From contig NZ_CM000745.1 of NCBI RefSeq assembly GCF_000161455.1, positions 3,557,998 to 3,621,997 of the forward strand: DNA of 64,000 bases, given 5' to 3'. The translations under genes were made by a program, and so were the position numbers. Below the pieces are notes generated by a model, which saw only the letters and a list, made by a program, of their open reading frames with translations, searched no databases and had not been told where the DNA came from. Source of the DNA: Bacillus pseudomycoides DSM 12442. Lineage in GTDB: Bacteria; Bacillota; Bacilli; Bacillales; Bacillaceae_G. Below are positions 31,880 to 40,601 of this stretch, piece by piece; within the stretch, counting starts at the first letter, position 1; every line of letters begins with the position of its first letter.

Positions 31880-34204
31880 TTGCGTGGACAATGGGGCTAT
31901 ATTGCAATCTCGTTTGTTATTGGGATTGCGATTGCCTGTTCCTCCTTTAAATTGTTGTATATTGGTTTATTTTGTTGTTATATTCTATTTTGTATATATC
32001 GTACTTCACGTCGAATCCTCTTTTTTTGCATACTGGCATGTTCCGGTAGCTTCCTTTATACCTCATATGTTGAATGGAAAAATCAGCATTCAAAAGGGTT
32101 AGACTTTGAAATAACAGAAGGTGTGATTCAAACTACACCCCTTATAAATGGTGATCGACTCTCTTTTCAAATGGAGGTCAATGATAGAGATACGTTGCAA
32201 TTGATGTACAAAATTCAATCAGTTGAACAAAAAGAACAGTTGCAGAAATTACATGCTGGTATGAGTTGTACATTTCAAGGAGAAATGAAAGTGCCGTCAG
32301 AAGCACGGAATTTCCACGGGTTCGACTATCGTGACTACTTACATAAGCAAAAGATTCACTTTTTATTCGAAGCAAAAGAGATTTCAAATTGTATCCAAAA
32401 ATCTTTGACGTTTACACAGTGGGTCTTTTTATTACGCCAAAATGCGATGTCGATAGTCGCAGAAATGTTTCCTGGGCAATCCGGAGCGTTTATGAATGCG
32501 TTGTTGTTTGGAGATCGGCAACTGATGACATTTGAAGTAGAAGAACAATACCAACAGTTTGGTCTTATCCACTTATTAGCCATTTCAGGATCACATATTG
32601 TATTATTAATGGCGATTGGCTACTTTGTTCTACTACGGATTGGTGTAACGAGGGAAATGGCGACAATCTGCCTCATTATTTGCATTCCGCTGTATATGTT
32701 TTTAGCAGGGGCGTCTCCATCTGTCATGAGGGCTTCTGTAACGGGTGTTATGTTGTTGCTAGCACTAATGCATTCTATCCGTGTTTCGAGTTTAGATGCG
32801 CTTAGTATGACGGCTGTATTAATGCTTTTATATAACCCTTATATGGCTTTTGATATTGGATTTCAATTTTCGTTTGTTGGTAGTTTTGCGTTATTGCTGT
32901 CAGCAAGTAGGCTATTACGGCATGATAATGGTCTGATTCAAAATACAATCTATCTTTCTGTTATTTCACAACTTGCTAGTACTCCTATTTTGTTATATCA
33001 TTTTGGTTATTTTTCTCCATATAGTATTTTCCTCAACCTTCTATATGTCCCGCTTCTATCTTGTGTTGTGTTACCGTGTAGTATTGTAATTTTTGCGTGT
33101 ATACTATTTGTACCTTTCGTAGCGAAATGGCTCGCACAAATGTTATCAGTATGTTTAACAATTTCTAATGATATTCTTCAGTACTGTGAAAATCTCCCGT
33201 TTCTTCGCTTTACCTTTGGCCAAACGCCTTTATTTCTTATAGTTTTATATTGTTTTAGTATCGTTAGTATATTTATTGTGTGGGAAAGAGTGGTTAGAAA
33301 AAAGTTTTTATTCCTGACTGTTGGGTTTTTCCTCTTTATATGTATTTTTCATTATATTTCGCCTTATTTCCGTACTAGCGGAAGTGTGACTTTTATTGAT
33401 GTTGGACAAGGGGATGCGATCTTGATTCGTCTTCCGTATGAAAAGGGGGTCTATCTCATTGATACAGGAGGAACGATTCCTGTAAAAAAAGAAGCATGGC
33501 AGAAGAAAAAACATGAATTTTCTGTTGGACACGATATTCTCCTTCCATTTTTGCAAAAAGAGGGTATTCGGAAAATTGATAAGTTGATTGTAACGCATGG
33601 AGATACAGATCATATGGGAGCGGCTAAAGAATTGTTATCCGCTATTACTGTAGGGGAAATCGTATTTGGGAAGAAGCGAGAAGATGCTGTGGTCGAAAAA
33701 GAATTGAAAAAAATTGCAAAGGAAAAAAATATAAGGATAAACATTGTAGGAGAAGGGGATGGATGGCAAGTAGACGAAGCGATATTTACTGTACTATCAC
33801 CAGAGGGAGGAGAGAAAGAGGATAACGATTCGTCTATTGTGTTATGGGTAAAGCTAGGTGGATTTATATGGCTGTTTACTGGAGATCTAGAAGAGAAAGG
33901 CGAGCGACGAATTGTAGAGCAGTATCCAGAGTTGCGAGCGGATATTTTAAAGGTTGGGCATCATGGTAGTAAGACGTCGTCCTCATCTTCTTTTTTACAC
34001 CTGATTCAGCCTAAAAAGGCAATTATTTCAGCTGGAGAGCATAATCGATATGGTCATCCGCATCGGCAAGTGCTAGAGCGTTTGTTAGAACTTGATATTG
34101 AAATATGGCGAACAGACAAGCAAGGAGCTATTTCCTATGTTTTTGAAGGCGAAAGAGGAACGTTTCAAAGTAAACTAACATATGATGAAGCACAGAAAAG
34201 GTGA
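31880..34204 (+). CDS. comEC: DNA channel protein ComEC
   Basis: A 774-residue polytopic membrane protein that forms the channel for single-stranded DNA in transformation. Order: N-terminal membrane segments, an external OB-fold domain (about 75-175), the competence domain with many helices (200-480, with FLAGASPSVMRA), and a metallo-beta-lactamase-like domain (500-760) with the motif VTHGDTDHMGA, VGHHGSKTSSSS and ISAGEHNRYGHP, thought to degrade the non-transported strand. The start is TTG, 8 nt after AGGGGTGAG, which lies just outside the inserted repeat element. Confidence 0.95.
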   Translation: MRGQWGYIAISFVIGIAIACSSFKLLYIGLFCCYILFCIYRTSRRILFFCILACSGSFLYTSYVEWKNQHSKGLDFEITEGVIQTTPLINGDRLSFQMEVNDRDTLQLMYKIQSVEQKEQLQKLHAGMSCTFQGEMKVPSEARNFHGFDYRDYLHKQKIHFLFEAKEISNCIQKSLTFTQWVFLLRQNAMSIVAEMFPGQSGAFMNALLFGDRQLMTFEVEEQYQQFGLIHLLAISGSHIVLLMAIGYFVLLRIGVTREMATICLIICIPLYMFLAGASPSVMRASVTGVMLLLALMHSIRVSSLDALSMTAVLMLLYNPYMAFDIGFQFSFVGSFALLLSASRLLRHDNGLIQNTIYLSVISQLASTPILLYHFGYFSPYSIFLNLLYVPLLSCVVLPCSIVIFACILFVPFVAKWLAQMLSVCLTISNDILQYCENLPFLRFTFGQTPLFLIVLYCFSIVSIFIVWERVVRKKFLFLTVGFFLFICIFHYISPYFRTSGSVTFIDVGQGDAILIRLPYEKGVYLIDTGGTIPVKKEAWQKKKHEFSVGHDILLPFLQKEGIRKIDKLIVTHGDTDHMGAAKELLSAITVGEIVFGKKREDAVVEKELKKIAKEKNIRINIVGEGDGWQVDEAIFTVLSPEGGEKEDNDSSIVLWVKLGGFIWLFTGDLEEKGERRIVEQYPELRADILKVGHHGSKTSSSSSFLHLIQPKKAIISAGEHNRYGHPHRQVLERLLELDIEIWRTDKQGAISYVFEGERGTFQSKLTYDEAQKR

Positions 34205-34210
34205 AGTGAA

Positions 34211-34239
34211 AAAAAGAAGGCCGCAAGCAGCAGCCTTTA
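34211..34239 (-). terminator. Terminator of yqzM
   Basis: On the minus strand GGCTGC / GCGGCC (one G-U pair), loop TGCTT, then TTCTTTTTTTC. It overlaps the yqzM stop codon and follows comEC on the other strand. Confidence 0.75.
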
Positions 34240-34371
34240 AGAACCAATAAATTTAATAATTGTTGCAATAATGAAAAGTGTTGCGAAAAAACCAAATGAG
34301 ACGATAAAACCTACCCCTGAATCAATAGCGTCATTGCGTTTACTTTGAACGTTTTGCTCAAATTCATTCAT
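34237..34371 (-). CDS. yqzM: YqzM family small membrane protein
   Basis: A 44-residue protein, MNEFEQNVQSKRNDAIDSG followed by one membrane helix (FIVSFGFFATLFIIATIIKF). It matches B. subtilis YqzM in sequence, length and place (between comEC and holA, opposite strand). Function unknown. GGGGAGGG precedes the start. Confidence 0.85.
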   Translation of the reverse strand: MNEFEQNVQSKRNDAIDSGVGFIVSFGFFATLFIIATIIKFIGS

Positions 34372-34880
34372 TTAGAATCCCTCCCCAACATTCCATTTTA
34401 GTATAAGATATTGTCAGAAAAAAATCTACAATTTCCATATGAAGATAAAGGGAGACTTTAATCAGTGGGTTTGCTCTTCCGCTGATGATTACCCCCCACC
34501 AATCGGGTTTTTACGGGCAATTGATCCCATATCTGACTTTTTTGCTTTCGCTGAATTTTGAGATGAGAGTCTTACTGCACGTGAGTAGCGGGGGAGATAG
34601 AGAATATGTGTGTAGAAGTAGGCGGTAAATCTTATGTGAAAAGAAGATGGAAATTTGATTTCCATGCATGTTAACAGTTAACAATTATACTTATCCGGCA
34701 GTTGCGAATAATAACAGTAAAGTGGTTACCGCACACCAATAAGAATCCCGGGACTTATTGCGTGGCGTTTTATATAGATAAAGGGACGGGTTAGTTTAAA
34801 CCTGTTCCTTTGTACTTGTAAAACAAAAGATACCACATTAGTATAGAGATATATTGCCAAATTAGGGAGTAGGAAAAAGC
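34372..34880. repeat. Intergenic region with dispersed repeat, copy B (34454-34597)
   Basis: No gene is seen in these 509 bp. Positions 34454-34597 carry the second copy of the ~150-bp repeat (ACTTTAATCAGTGGG, CACCAATCGGGTTTTTACGG, TTACTGCACGTGAGTAGCGG), diverged from copy A. Downstream, CAATAAG/CTTATTG near 34738-34763 forms a weak hairpin and AAAGGGACGGGTT / AACCTGTTCCTTT (about 34781-34812) a good one with a partial T-run, possibly ending a transcript that starts in the repeat. The holA promoter should lie between 34815 and 34870. Confidence 0.75.
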
Positions 34881-35894
34881 ATGAGTGATATACATAAGAA
34901 GATTAAAAAGAAACAGTTTGCACCACTTTATTTAATATATGGAACGGAAGTTTATTTTATAAATGAAACAATAAAGCTTATAACAACGGAAGCGCTAGCT
35001 GAAGAAGATCGTGAGTTTAATGTTGTAACATATGACTTAGAAGAAGCGTATTTGGAAGATGTAATAGAAGATGCACGGACGCTTCCTTTTTTTGGAGAAC
35101 GTAAAATACTACTAGTTAAATCCCCATTGTTTTTAACATCACAAAAAGAAAAACTAGAACAAAATCTAAAGATTTTGGAGGAGTATGTTGCAGAACCATC
35201 TCCATTTTCGATTGTTGTATTTGTAGCTCCTTATGAAAAATTAGATGAGCGGAAAAAAATCACAAAATTATTAAAGAAAACGGCAGATGTAGTAGAAGCA
35301 AGTACGATGCAAGTACAGGACGTTCGTAAATGGATTGTGGCCCGTGTAGATGAAGTGCATGTACATATTGAGGAAGCAGCTGTTAGTTTACTATTGGAGC
35401 TTGTAGGAAGCAATGTAACGATGCTAGCAAAGGAAATGGACAAGTTGACCCTTTATGTTGGTATAGGTGGAGAAATTACAACAGGGCTTGTAGCGGAACT
35501 GGTACCAAAATCGGTTGAACAAAATGTGTTTGCGTTAACAGAAAAGGTAGTAAAAAAAGATATTGCTGGGGCTATGCTAATTCTAGATGGACTATTTACG
35601 CAGCAAGAGGAACCAATTAAATTATTGGCGTTATTAGTGAGTCAATTTCGTTTACTGTACCAAGTGAAGGAATTACAGCAACGTGGATATGGACAAAATC
35701 AAATTGCTTCGCATATTGGTGTTCACCCGTACCGAGTAAAGTTGGCGATGAATCAAACGAAATTTTTCTCGTTTGAAGAATTGAAAAAAGTTATTTTAGA
35801 GCTAGCTGAAGCTGATTATAGTATGAAAACAGGGAAAATGGATAAAAAGCTTGTCTTGGAGTTTTTCTTAATGCGTTTAAATCATATTGGGTAA
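34881..35894 (+). CDS. holA: DNA polymerase III delta subunit
   Basis: A 337-residue clamp-loader subunit (B. subtilis YqeN) that opens the sliding clamp. The N-terminal AAA+-like fold begins FAPLYLIYGTEVYFINETI; the Walker motifs are degenerate as usual for delta. The C-terminal collar helices include LALLVSQFRLLYQVKELQQR and the closing ADYSMKTGKMDKKLVLEFFL. AGGGAGTAGG precedes the ATG. It is a single gene; the stop codon lies in a direct repeat bounding an inserted element. Confidence 0.95.
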   Translation: MSDIHKKIKKKQFAPLYLIYGTEVYFINETIKLITTEALAEEDREFNVVTYDLEEAYLEDVIEDARTLPFFGERKILLVKSPLFLTSQKEKLEQNLKILEEYVAEPSPFSIVVFVAPYEKLDERKKITKLLKKTADVVEASTMQVQDVRKWIVARVDEVHVHIEEAAVSLLLELVGSNVTMLAKEMDKLTLYVGIGGEITTGLVAELVPKSVEQNVFALTEKVVKKDIAGAMLILDGLFTQQEEPIKLLALLVSQFRLLYQVKELQQRGYGQNQIASHIGVHPYRVKLAMNQTKFFSFEELKKVILELAEADYSMKTGKMDKKLVLEFFLMRLNHIG

Positions 35895-35901
35895 AATAAA
35901 A

Positions 35902-36012
35902 GCGGAGGCAGTTCGCTCAGAATCACAGGTCATTGGAGCCCCCCACCGAGAAGTGTTTTTGGCTTCAATCGAGAGGGTGAAATGGCCGGAGATTCTAGTT
36001 GCTATAGCTGGA
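35902..36012. mobile_element. 111-bp structured element after holA
   Basis: The segment is bounded by direct repeats TAAAATAAAA (35892-35901 and 36013-36022), the left copy starting with the holA stop codon. It begins GCGGAGGCAGTTCGCTCAG and contains paired blocks (AGAATC / GATTCT; TTGGAGCC / GGCTTCAA; TCATT / AATGG). A related start, AAAAGCGGAGCCGACTG, follows deoC at 50809. There is no reading frame. I interpret it as a short non-autonomous repeat of the B. cereus group; identity is inferred. Confidence 0.55.
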
Positions 36013-36020
36013 TAAAATAA

Positions 36021-36055
36021 AAAAGTTCATGTCATCTGCTGCATGGACTTTTTTG
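36021..36055 (+). terminator. Terminator downstream of the holA element
   Basis: AAAAGTTCATG / CATGGACTTTT stem (one G-U pair), 10-nt loop, TTTT. It ends the holA transcript after the inserted element. Confidence 0.8.
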
Positions 36056-36060
36056 TATAT

Positions 36061-36090
36061 AAAAAAACGATCCAAATGGATCGTTTTTTA
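36061..36090. terminator. Terminator of rpsT
   Basis: Perfect AAAAAACGATCC / GGATCGTTTTTT with a 4-nt loop; symmetrical, so active in both directions. Confidence 0.92.
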
Positions 36091-36096
36091 AACGCC

Positions 36097-36354
36097 TTAC
36101 GCGTTTACTTGTTTCGCTAAGCGAGATTTTTGACGAGCTGCAGCGTTTTGGTGGATAAGACCTTTACGAGCTGCTTTGTCAAGTTTTTTAGAAGCAGTTT
36201 TGAAAGCTTCTTTAGCATTTTCAAGATCGTTATTAGTAACTAAAGCTTCTACAGTTTTAACAGCTGAACGCATGTCAGACTTGATAGAAGCGTTATGTGC
36301 ACGACGCTCTTCGCTAAGTTTAGCGCGTTTGATAGCAGATTTAATGTTTGCCAT
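36097..36354 (-). CDS. rpsT: 30S ribosomal protein S20
   Basis: An 85-residue, lysine- and alanine-rich helical protein that binds 16S rRNA (MANIKSAIKRAKLSEERRAH ... RQKSRLAKQVNA). ATG 36354 follows GGGAGGTGAAA. It is transcribed opposite to its neighbours holA and gpr, as in B. subtilis. Confidence 0.97.
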   Translation of the reverse strand: MANIKSAIKRAKLSEERRAHNASIKSDMRSAVKTVEALVTNNDLENAKEAFKTASKKLDKAARKGLIHQNAAARQKSRLAKQVNA

Positions 36355-36535
36355 ACTTTTCACCTCCCTGGTGCGATCGAGTGACTCGATACTTACATAG
36401 AACAAGTGATATTCTATCAAACGGAGAAGAGAATTGCAATAGCGAGATCAATGAAATTTCATGTAAGGGAAAGAATGGCCTTATATAATTTTGGGAAATC
36501 TAACGATATTTACTATTAAAAGCGGAGGAGATACG

Positions 36536-37639
36536 ATGAAAGAACCATTAGATTTAAGTAAATATAGCGTTAGGACAGACCTTGCAGTAGAAGCGCATCA
36601 AATGTTACAAGAACGTCAACAAAAACAAACGGGAATCGAAGGTGTTGTTGTAAAAGAGCGTGAAGAAGAAGGGATTACGATTACGAAAGTGATAATCGAT
36701 GAAAGTGCTTCTGAATCGATGGGTAAAAAAGCCGGGAATTATTTAACGCTTGAAGTGCAAGGGATCCGCCAGCAAGATACGGAACTTCAGCAAAAAGTGG
36801 AACGTATTTTTGCAAAAGAATTCTCTTACTTATTAGGAGAAATTGGAATAACCAAAGAAGCAAGCTGCTTAATTGTAGGGCTAGGGAATTGGAATGTCAC
36901 ACCAGATGCACTTGGTCCGATTGTTGTAGAGAATGTGCTTGTGACACGCCATCTTTTTAAATTACAACCTGAAAGTGTAGAGGAAGGGTATCGCCCAGTT
37001 AGTGCAATTCGTCCAGGTGTAATGGGGATTACAGGGATTGAAACAAGTGACGTCATTTACGGTATCATTGAAAAAACAAAGCCGGATTTTGTTATCGCTA
37101 TCGATGCGCTTGCTGCAAGGTCTATTGAACGAGTAAACAGTACGATACAGATTTCAGATACGGGAATTCATCCTGGATCTGGTGTAGGAAATAAACGAAA
37201 AGAACTAAGTAAAGAAACGCTAGGAATTCCTGTGATTGCTATCGGCGTTCCGACGGTTGTAGATGCTGTTTCCATTACGAGCGATACAATTGATTTTATC
37301 CTAAAACATTTTGGACGTGAAATGAGAGAAGGAGATAAGCCGTCTCGATCTTTATTGCCAGCAGGTTTTACATTTGGAGAAAAGAAGAAACTAACAGAGG
37401 AAGATATGCCGGATGAAAAAAGCCGTAATATGTTTTTAGGGGCAGTGGGCACATTGGAAGATGAAGAAAAACGAAAATTAATTTACGAAGTATTAGCTCC
37501 TCTTGGTCATAATTTAATGGTGACGCCGAAAGAAGTAGATGCATTTATTGAAGATATGGCAAATGTAATAGCGAGTGGTTTAAATGCTGCACTTCATCAT
37601 CAAATTGACCAAGATAATACAGGTGCATATACGCATTGA
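36536..37639 (+). CDS. gpr: Germination protease GPR
   Basis: A 367-residue protease made as an inactive zymogen in the developing spore; it digests small acid-soluble spore proteins at germination. The first ~15 residues (MKEPLDLSKYSVRTDLA region) are the pro-peptide removed autocatalytically. Conserved blocks are GLGNWNVTPDALGP, VSAIRPGVMGITGIETSDV and VIAIDALAARS with the likely catalytic Asp. ATG 36536 follows GCGGAGGAG. The spoIIP gene, which follows gpr in B. subtilis, is absent here; yqxA follows directly. Confidence 0.96.
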   Translation: MKEPLDLSKYSVRTDLAVEAHQMLQERQQKQTGIEGVVVKEREEEGITITKVIIDESASESMGKKAGNYLTLEVQGIRQQDTELQQKVERIFAKEFSYLLGEIGITKEASCLIVGLGNWNVTPDALGPIVVENVLVTRHLFKLQPESVEEGYRPVSAIRPGVMGITGIETSDVIYGIIEKTKPDFVIAIDALAARSIERVNSTIQISDTGIHPGSGVGNKRKELSKETLGIPVIAIGVPTVVDAVSITSDTIDFILKHFGREMREGDKPSRSLLPAGFTFGEKKKLTEEDMPDEKSRNMFLGAVGTLEDEEKRKLIYEVLAPLGHNLMVTPKEVDAFIEDMANVIASGLNAALHHQIDQDNTGAYTH

Positions 37640-37658
37640 TGAGAAGAGGCGAAAGTAG

Positions 37659-38012
37659 TTGAGTAGATTTACGCTTCAATGTGTGTGCTGCGTTATTCTG
37701 TTTTTGTTTGTGATGCTAATCGGAATTGGAATCGTTAATCATGGCTTAAAAAGCATGAAAGGCTATCGGCAGCCAACATATGAACAAGTTGCACGAATGA
37801 CGGGAACTGGAAGTGAAAATGTTGATTTAGAAATTTTAGGAGGTACATTTTCAGCAAGTGAAAAACAAAAACAGTTAGAAAGTCTCAGAAGTTTTAATGT
37901 TGTAGAAGGACTGGGAATGGGAATCGCAGAATTTGTTCGAAGTATCGCTAAGTTTAGTACAGATATAGTAATTGGGAAAATAAAAGATATTTTTAGCCAA
38001 TTGGGAGAATAA
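37659..38012 (+). CDS. yqxA: YqxA-like membrane protein (DUF3679 type)
   Basis: A 117-residue protein with one N-terminal membrane helix (CVCCVILFLFVMLIGIGIV) and an outward part containing MKGYRQPTYEQVARMTG. Start TTG 37659, 19 bp after gpr. Position between gpr and lepA and the MKGY motif suggest B. subtilis YqxA, of unknown function. It is not SpoIIP, which is about 400 residues and has an amidase domain. Confidence 0.65.
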   Translation: MSRFTLQCVCCVILFLFVMLIGIGIVNHGLKSMKGYRQPTYEQVARMTGTGSENVDLEILGGTFSASEKQKQLESLRSFNVVEGLGMGIAEFVRSIAKFSTDIVIGKIKDIFSQLGE

Positions 38013-38211
38013 ACAGAGGTTGTCTTATCATTTTGTAAGACAACCATTTTTTTGTTATAAAAAGGTTTGTCTCGTTTGATCTGCTCGCATAAGATAAAGA
38101 GAGGAAGATTTGTCTTATAAGCAGCACGAGTTTTCATTGAATCTTTGCTGCTCTATTGATATAATCAGTGCTAGTGTATATTGGCGAGACTATTAGGAGT
38201 TGAGAACATAG

Positions 38212-40035
38212 ATGAATAAAGAAGAAAGAGCAAAAAGACAGTCCAACATTCGTAACTTCTCCATCATTGCTCATATTGACCACGGAAAGTCAACGTTGGC
38301 AGATCGTATTTTGGAGAAAACAAATGCGTTAACACAGCGCGAAATGAAAGCTCAATTACTTGACTCTATGGATTTAGAGCGTGAGCGTGGTATTACAATT
38401 AAATTAAATGCAGTTCAATTAACGTATACGGCAAAAAACGGTGAAGAATATACTCTTCACTTAATCGATACACCAGGGCACGTCGACTTTACGTACGAAG
38501 TATCTCGTAGTTTAGCGGCTTGTGAAGGTGCTATCCTTGTTGTCGATGCAGCGCAAGGTATTGAAGCGCAAACGTTAGCGAACGTGTATTTAGCGCTTGA
38601 TAATAATTTAGAAATTTTACCGGTTATTAATAAAATCGATTTGCCAAGTGCTGACCCAGAGCGTGTTCGTCAAGAAGTAGAAGATGTAATTGGTTTAGAT
38701 GCATCAGAAGCTGTACTTGCTTCCGCAAAGGCTGGAATTGGGATTGAAGATATTTTAGAACAAATCGTTGAAAAAGTACCAGCTCCAGAAGGTGACCCGG
38801 AAGAGCCACTTCAATGTATGATTTTTGACTCTTTATATGACCCATATCGCGGTGTAATTGCGTATATCCGTGTTGTGAACGGTACAGTAAAAGTTGGCGA
38901 TAAAGTACGTATGATGGCAACTGGTAAAGAATTTGAGGTAACAGAAGTAGGTGTATTTACACCGAAAACAACGCAGCGTGAAGAGTTAACAGTAGGTGAT
39001 GTAGGATTCCTAGCAGCATCTATTAAAAATGTAGGAGACACACGCGTTGGTGATACAATCACACATGCGAAACGTCCAGCAGCAGAACCATTACCAGGTT
39101 ATCGTAAATTAAACCCAATGGTATTCTGTGGTTTATATCCAATCGATTCGGCGCGTTATAACGATTTACGTGATGCATTAGAAAAACTTGAATTGAATGA
39201 TTCTGCTCTTGAATTTGAGCCAGAAACATCTCAAGCATTAGGATTCGGTTTCCGTTGTGGCTTCTTAGGGTTACTTCACATGGAAATCATTCAAGAACGT
39301 ATTGAACGTGAATTTAAGATTGATTTAATTACAACGGCGCCAAGTGTTATTTATAAAGTATATTTAACGAGCGGTGAAGATCTTATTGTTGATAACCCAT
39401 CTAACATGCCAGATCCGCAATCTATTGACCGTGTGGAAGAACCGTTTGTAAAAGCGACGATTATGGTTCCAAATGATTACGTTGGTGCTGTAATGGAAAT
39501 TTGCCAAGGGAAACGTGGTACATTCCTTGATATGCAATATTTAGATGAAACACGTGTTACGTTAACATATGAGATCCCACTTTCTGAAATCGTATACGAC
39601 TTCTTTGATCAATTGAAGTCTAATACGAAAGGGTATGCATCATTTGATTACGAGTTAATCGGTTACAAACCGTCTAGACTTGTGAAGATGGATATTTTAT
39701 TAAATAATGAACAAGTCGATGCTTTATCATTCATTGTACATCGCGATTCAGCCTATGATCGTGGTAAAGTAATTGTAGAAAAATTAAAAGAATTAATTCC
39801 AAGACAACAGTTTGAAGTACCAATTCAAGCGACAATTGGGAACAAAGTTGTAGCGCGTTCTACAATTAAAGCGATGCGTAAAAACGTACTTGCAAAATGT
39901 TATGGTGGTGACATTTCTCGTAAACGTAAACTTCTTGATAAACAAAAAGAAGGTAAAAAACGTATGAAGTCTGTTGGTTCTGTAGAAGTGCCACAAGAAG
40001 CATTCATGGCTGTATTAAAAATGGACGATAACTAA
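38212..40035 (+). CDS. lepA: Elongation factor 4 (LepA)
   Basis: A 607-residue ribosome-bound GTPase. G1 is in IIAHIDHGKSTLADRI, G2 in ERGITIK, G3 in LIDTPGHVDF, and G4 NKIDLPSA; then EF-Tu domain II, two EF-G-like domains (LGFGFRCGFLGLLHMEI) and the LepA-specific C-terminal domain ending in SRKRKLLDKQKEGKKRMKSV. It influences translation and 30S assembly. It lies 200 bp after the yqxA-like gene and is followed by its own terminator. Confidence 0.98.
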   Translation: MNKEERAKRQSNIRNFSIIAHIDHGKSTLADRILEKTNALTQREMKAQLLDSMDLERERGITIKLNAVQLTYTAKNGEEYTLHLIDTPGHVDFTYEVSRSLAACEGAILVVDAAQGIEAQTLANVYLALDNNLEILPVINKIDLPSADPERVRQEVEDVIGLDASEAVLASAKAGIGIEDILEQIVEKVPAPEGDPEEPLQCMIFDSLYDPYRGVIAYIRVVNGTVKVGDKVRMMATGKEFEVTEVGVFTPKTTQREELTVGDVGFLAASIKNVGDTRVGDTITHAKRPAAEPLPGYRKLNPMVFCGLYPIDSARYNDLRDALEKLELNDSALEFEPETSQALGFGFRCGFLGLLHMEIIQERIEREFKIDLITTAPSVIYKVYLTSGEDLIVDNPSNMPDPQSIDRVEEPFVKATIMVPNDYVGAVMEICQGKRGTFLDMQYLDETRVTLTYEIPLSEIVYDFFDQLKSNTKGYASFDYELIGYKPSRLVKMDILLNNEQVDALSFIVHRDSAYDRGKVIVEKLKELIPRQQFEVPIQATIGNKVVARSTIKAMRKNVLAKCYGGDISRKRKLLDKQKEGKKRMKSVGSVEVPQEAFMAVLKMDDN

Positions 40036-40037
40036 TA

Positions 40038-40069
40038 AAAAAGAAGCCGTTTGTGCGGCTTCTTTTTGT
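40038..40069 (+). terminator. Terminator of lepA
   Basis: AAAAAGAAGCCG / CGGCTTCTTTTT, short loop, T-run. Confidence 0.9.
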
Positions 40070-40172
40070 ACGTAGGATTACTTTTTTAGACATCTTTTCA
40101 TCTCTCCTTTACAATGGTGAGGATGCTTTTTATTGTAAGAAACAACAGTGATATAGAGTTAGGAGACTATTG

Positions 40173-40547
40173 ATGTCTGAAAATATTCGAAAAGATATTC
40201 AAGAAAAAATACAAAACGGTGATTTTAATTGTGAAAAAGAATTGACGCTTTCTATTATTAGCGGAAAGTGGAAAGTTGTAATCTTGTGGCATCTAGGTGT
40301 AGAAGGGTCGCATCGCTTTAGTGAGTTACAACGACTATTCCCAAACATTTCTCATAAGGTTTTATCTAATCAATTAAAAGAATTAATGGAAGATGGAATC
40401 ATTGATCGGACAGTATATCCAGAAGTACCTCCGCGGGTAGAGTACTTTATGACTGATTTAGGTATGACGCTTTTACCAATCGTCGAAATGATGTATGATT
40501 GGGGAAAAATGCGAATGGAACAAATTCGTAACACGTTACAGAAGTAA
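40173..40547 (+). CDS. HxlR-family transcriptional regulator
   Basis: A 124-residue winged-helix regulator: CEKELTLSIISGKWKVVILW, then HRFSELQRLFPNISHKVLSN and the wing IIDRTVYPEVPPRVEY are the family hallmarks. Cys near residue 18 (NCEKELTL) corresponds to the redox-sensing cysteine of YodB/HypR-type members, suggesting response to quinones or aldehydes. ATG 40173 follows TAGGAG. It is inserted between lepA and hemW, which are adjacent in B. subtilis; no target gene is next to it. Confidence 0.9.
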   Translation: MSENIRKDIQEKIQNGDFNCEKELTLSIISGKWKVVILWHLGVEGSHRFSELQRLFPNISHKVLSNQLKELMEDGIIDRTVYPEVPPRVEYFMTDLGMTLLPIVEMMYDWGKMRMEQIRNTLQK

Positions 40548-40551
40548 AGGA

Positions 40552-40579
40552 GCCTCCGAAGTGCGGAGGTTTTCTTTTT
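40552..40579 (+). terminator. Terminator after the HxlR gene
   Basis: GCCTCCG / CGGAGGt stem with a 5-nt loop, followed by TTTTCTTTTT. Confidence 0.8.
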
Positions 40580-40601
40580 AGAAAGGTAGGAGTCTAGTTT
40601 A

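Noticed and set aside
34738..34775. Possible tRNA-like fold before holA
   Set aside because: The arms do not form a cloverleaf and no T-loop (GGTTCRANYCC) or anticodon arm is seen; only weak hairpins remain.
34781..34815. Terminator assigned to yqzM or comEC
   Set aside because: It lies upstream of yqzM and over 570 bp from comEC; at most it ends an unmapped transcript from the repeat region.
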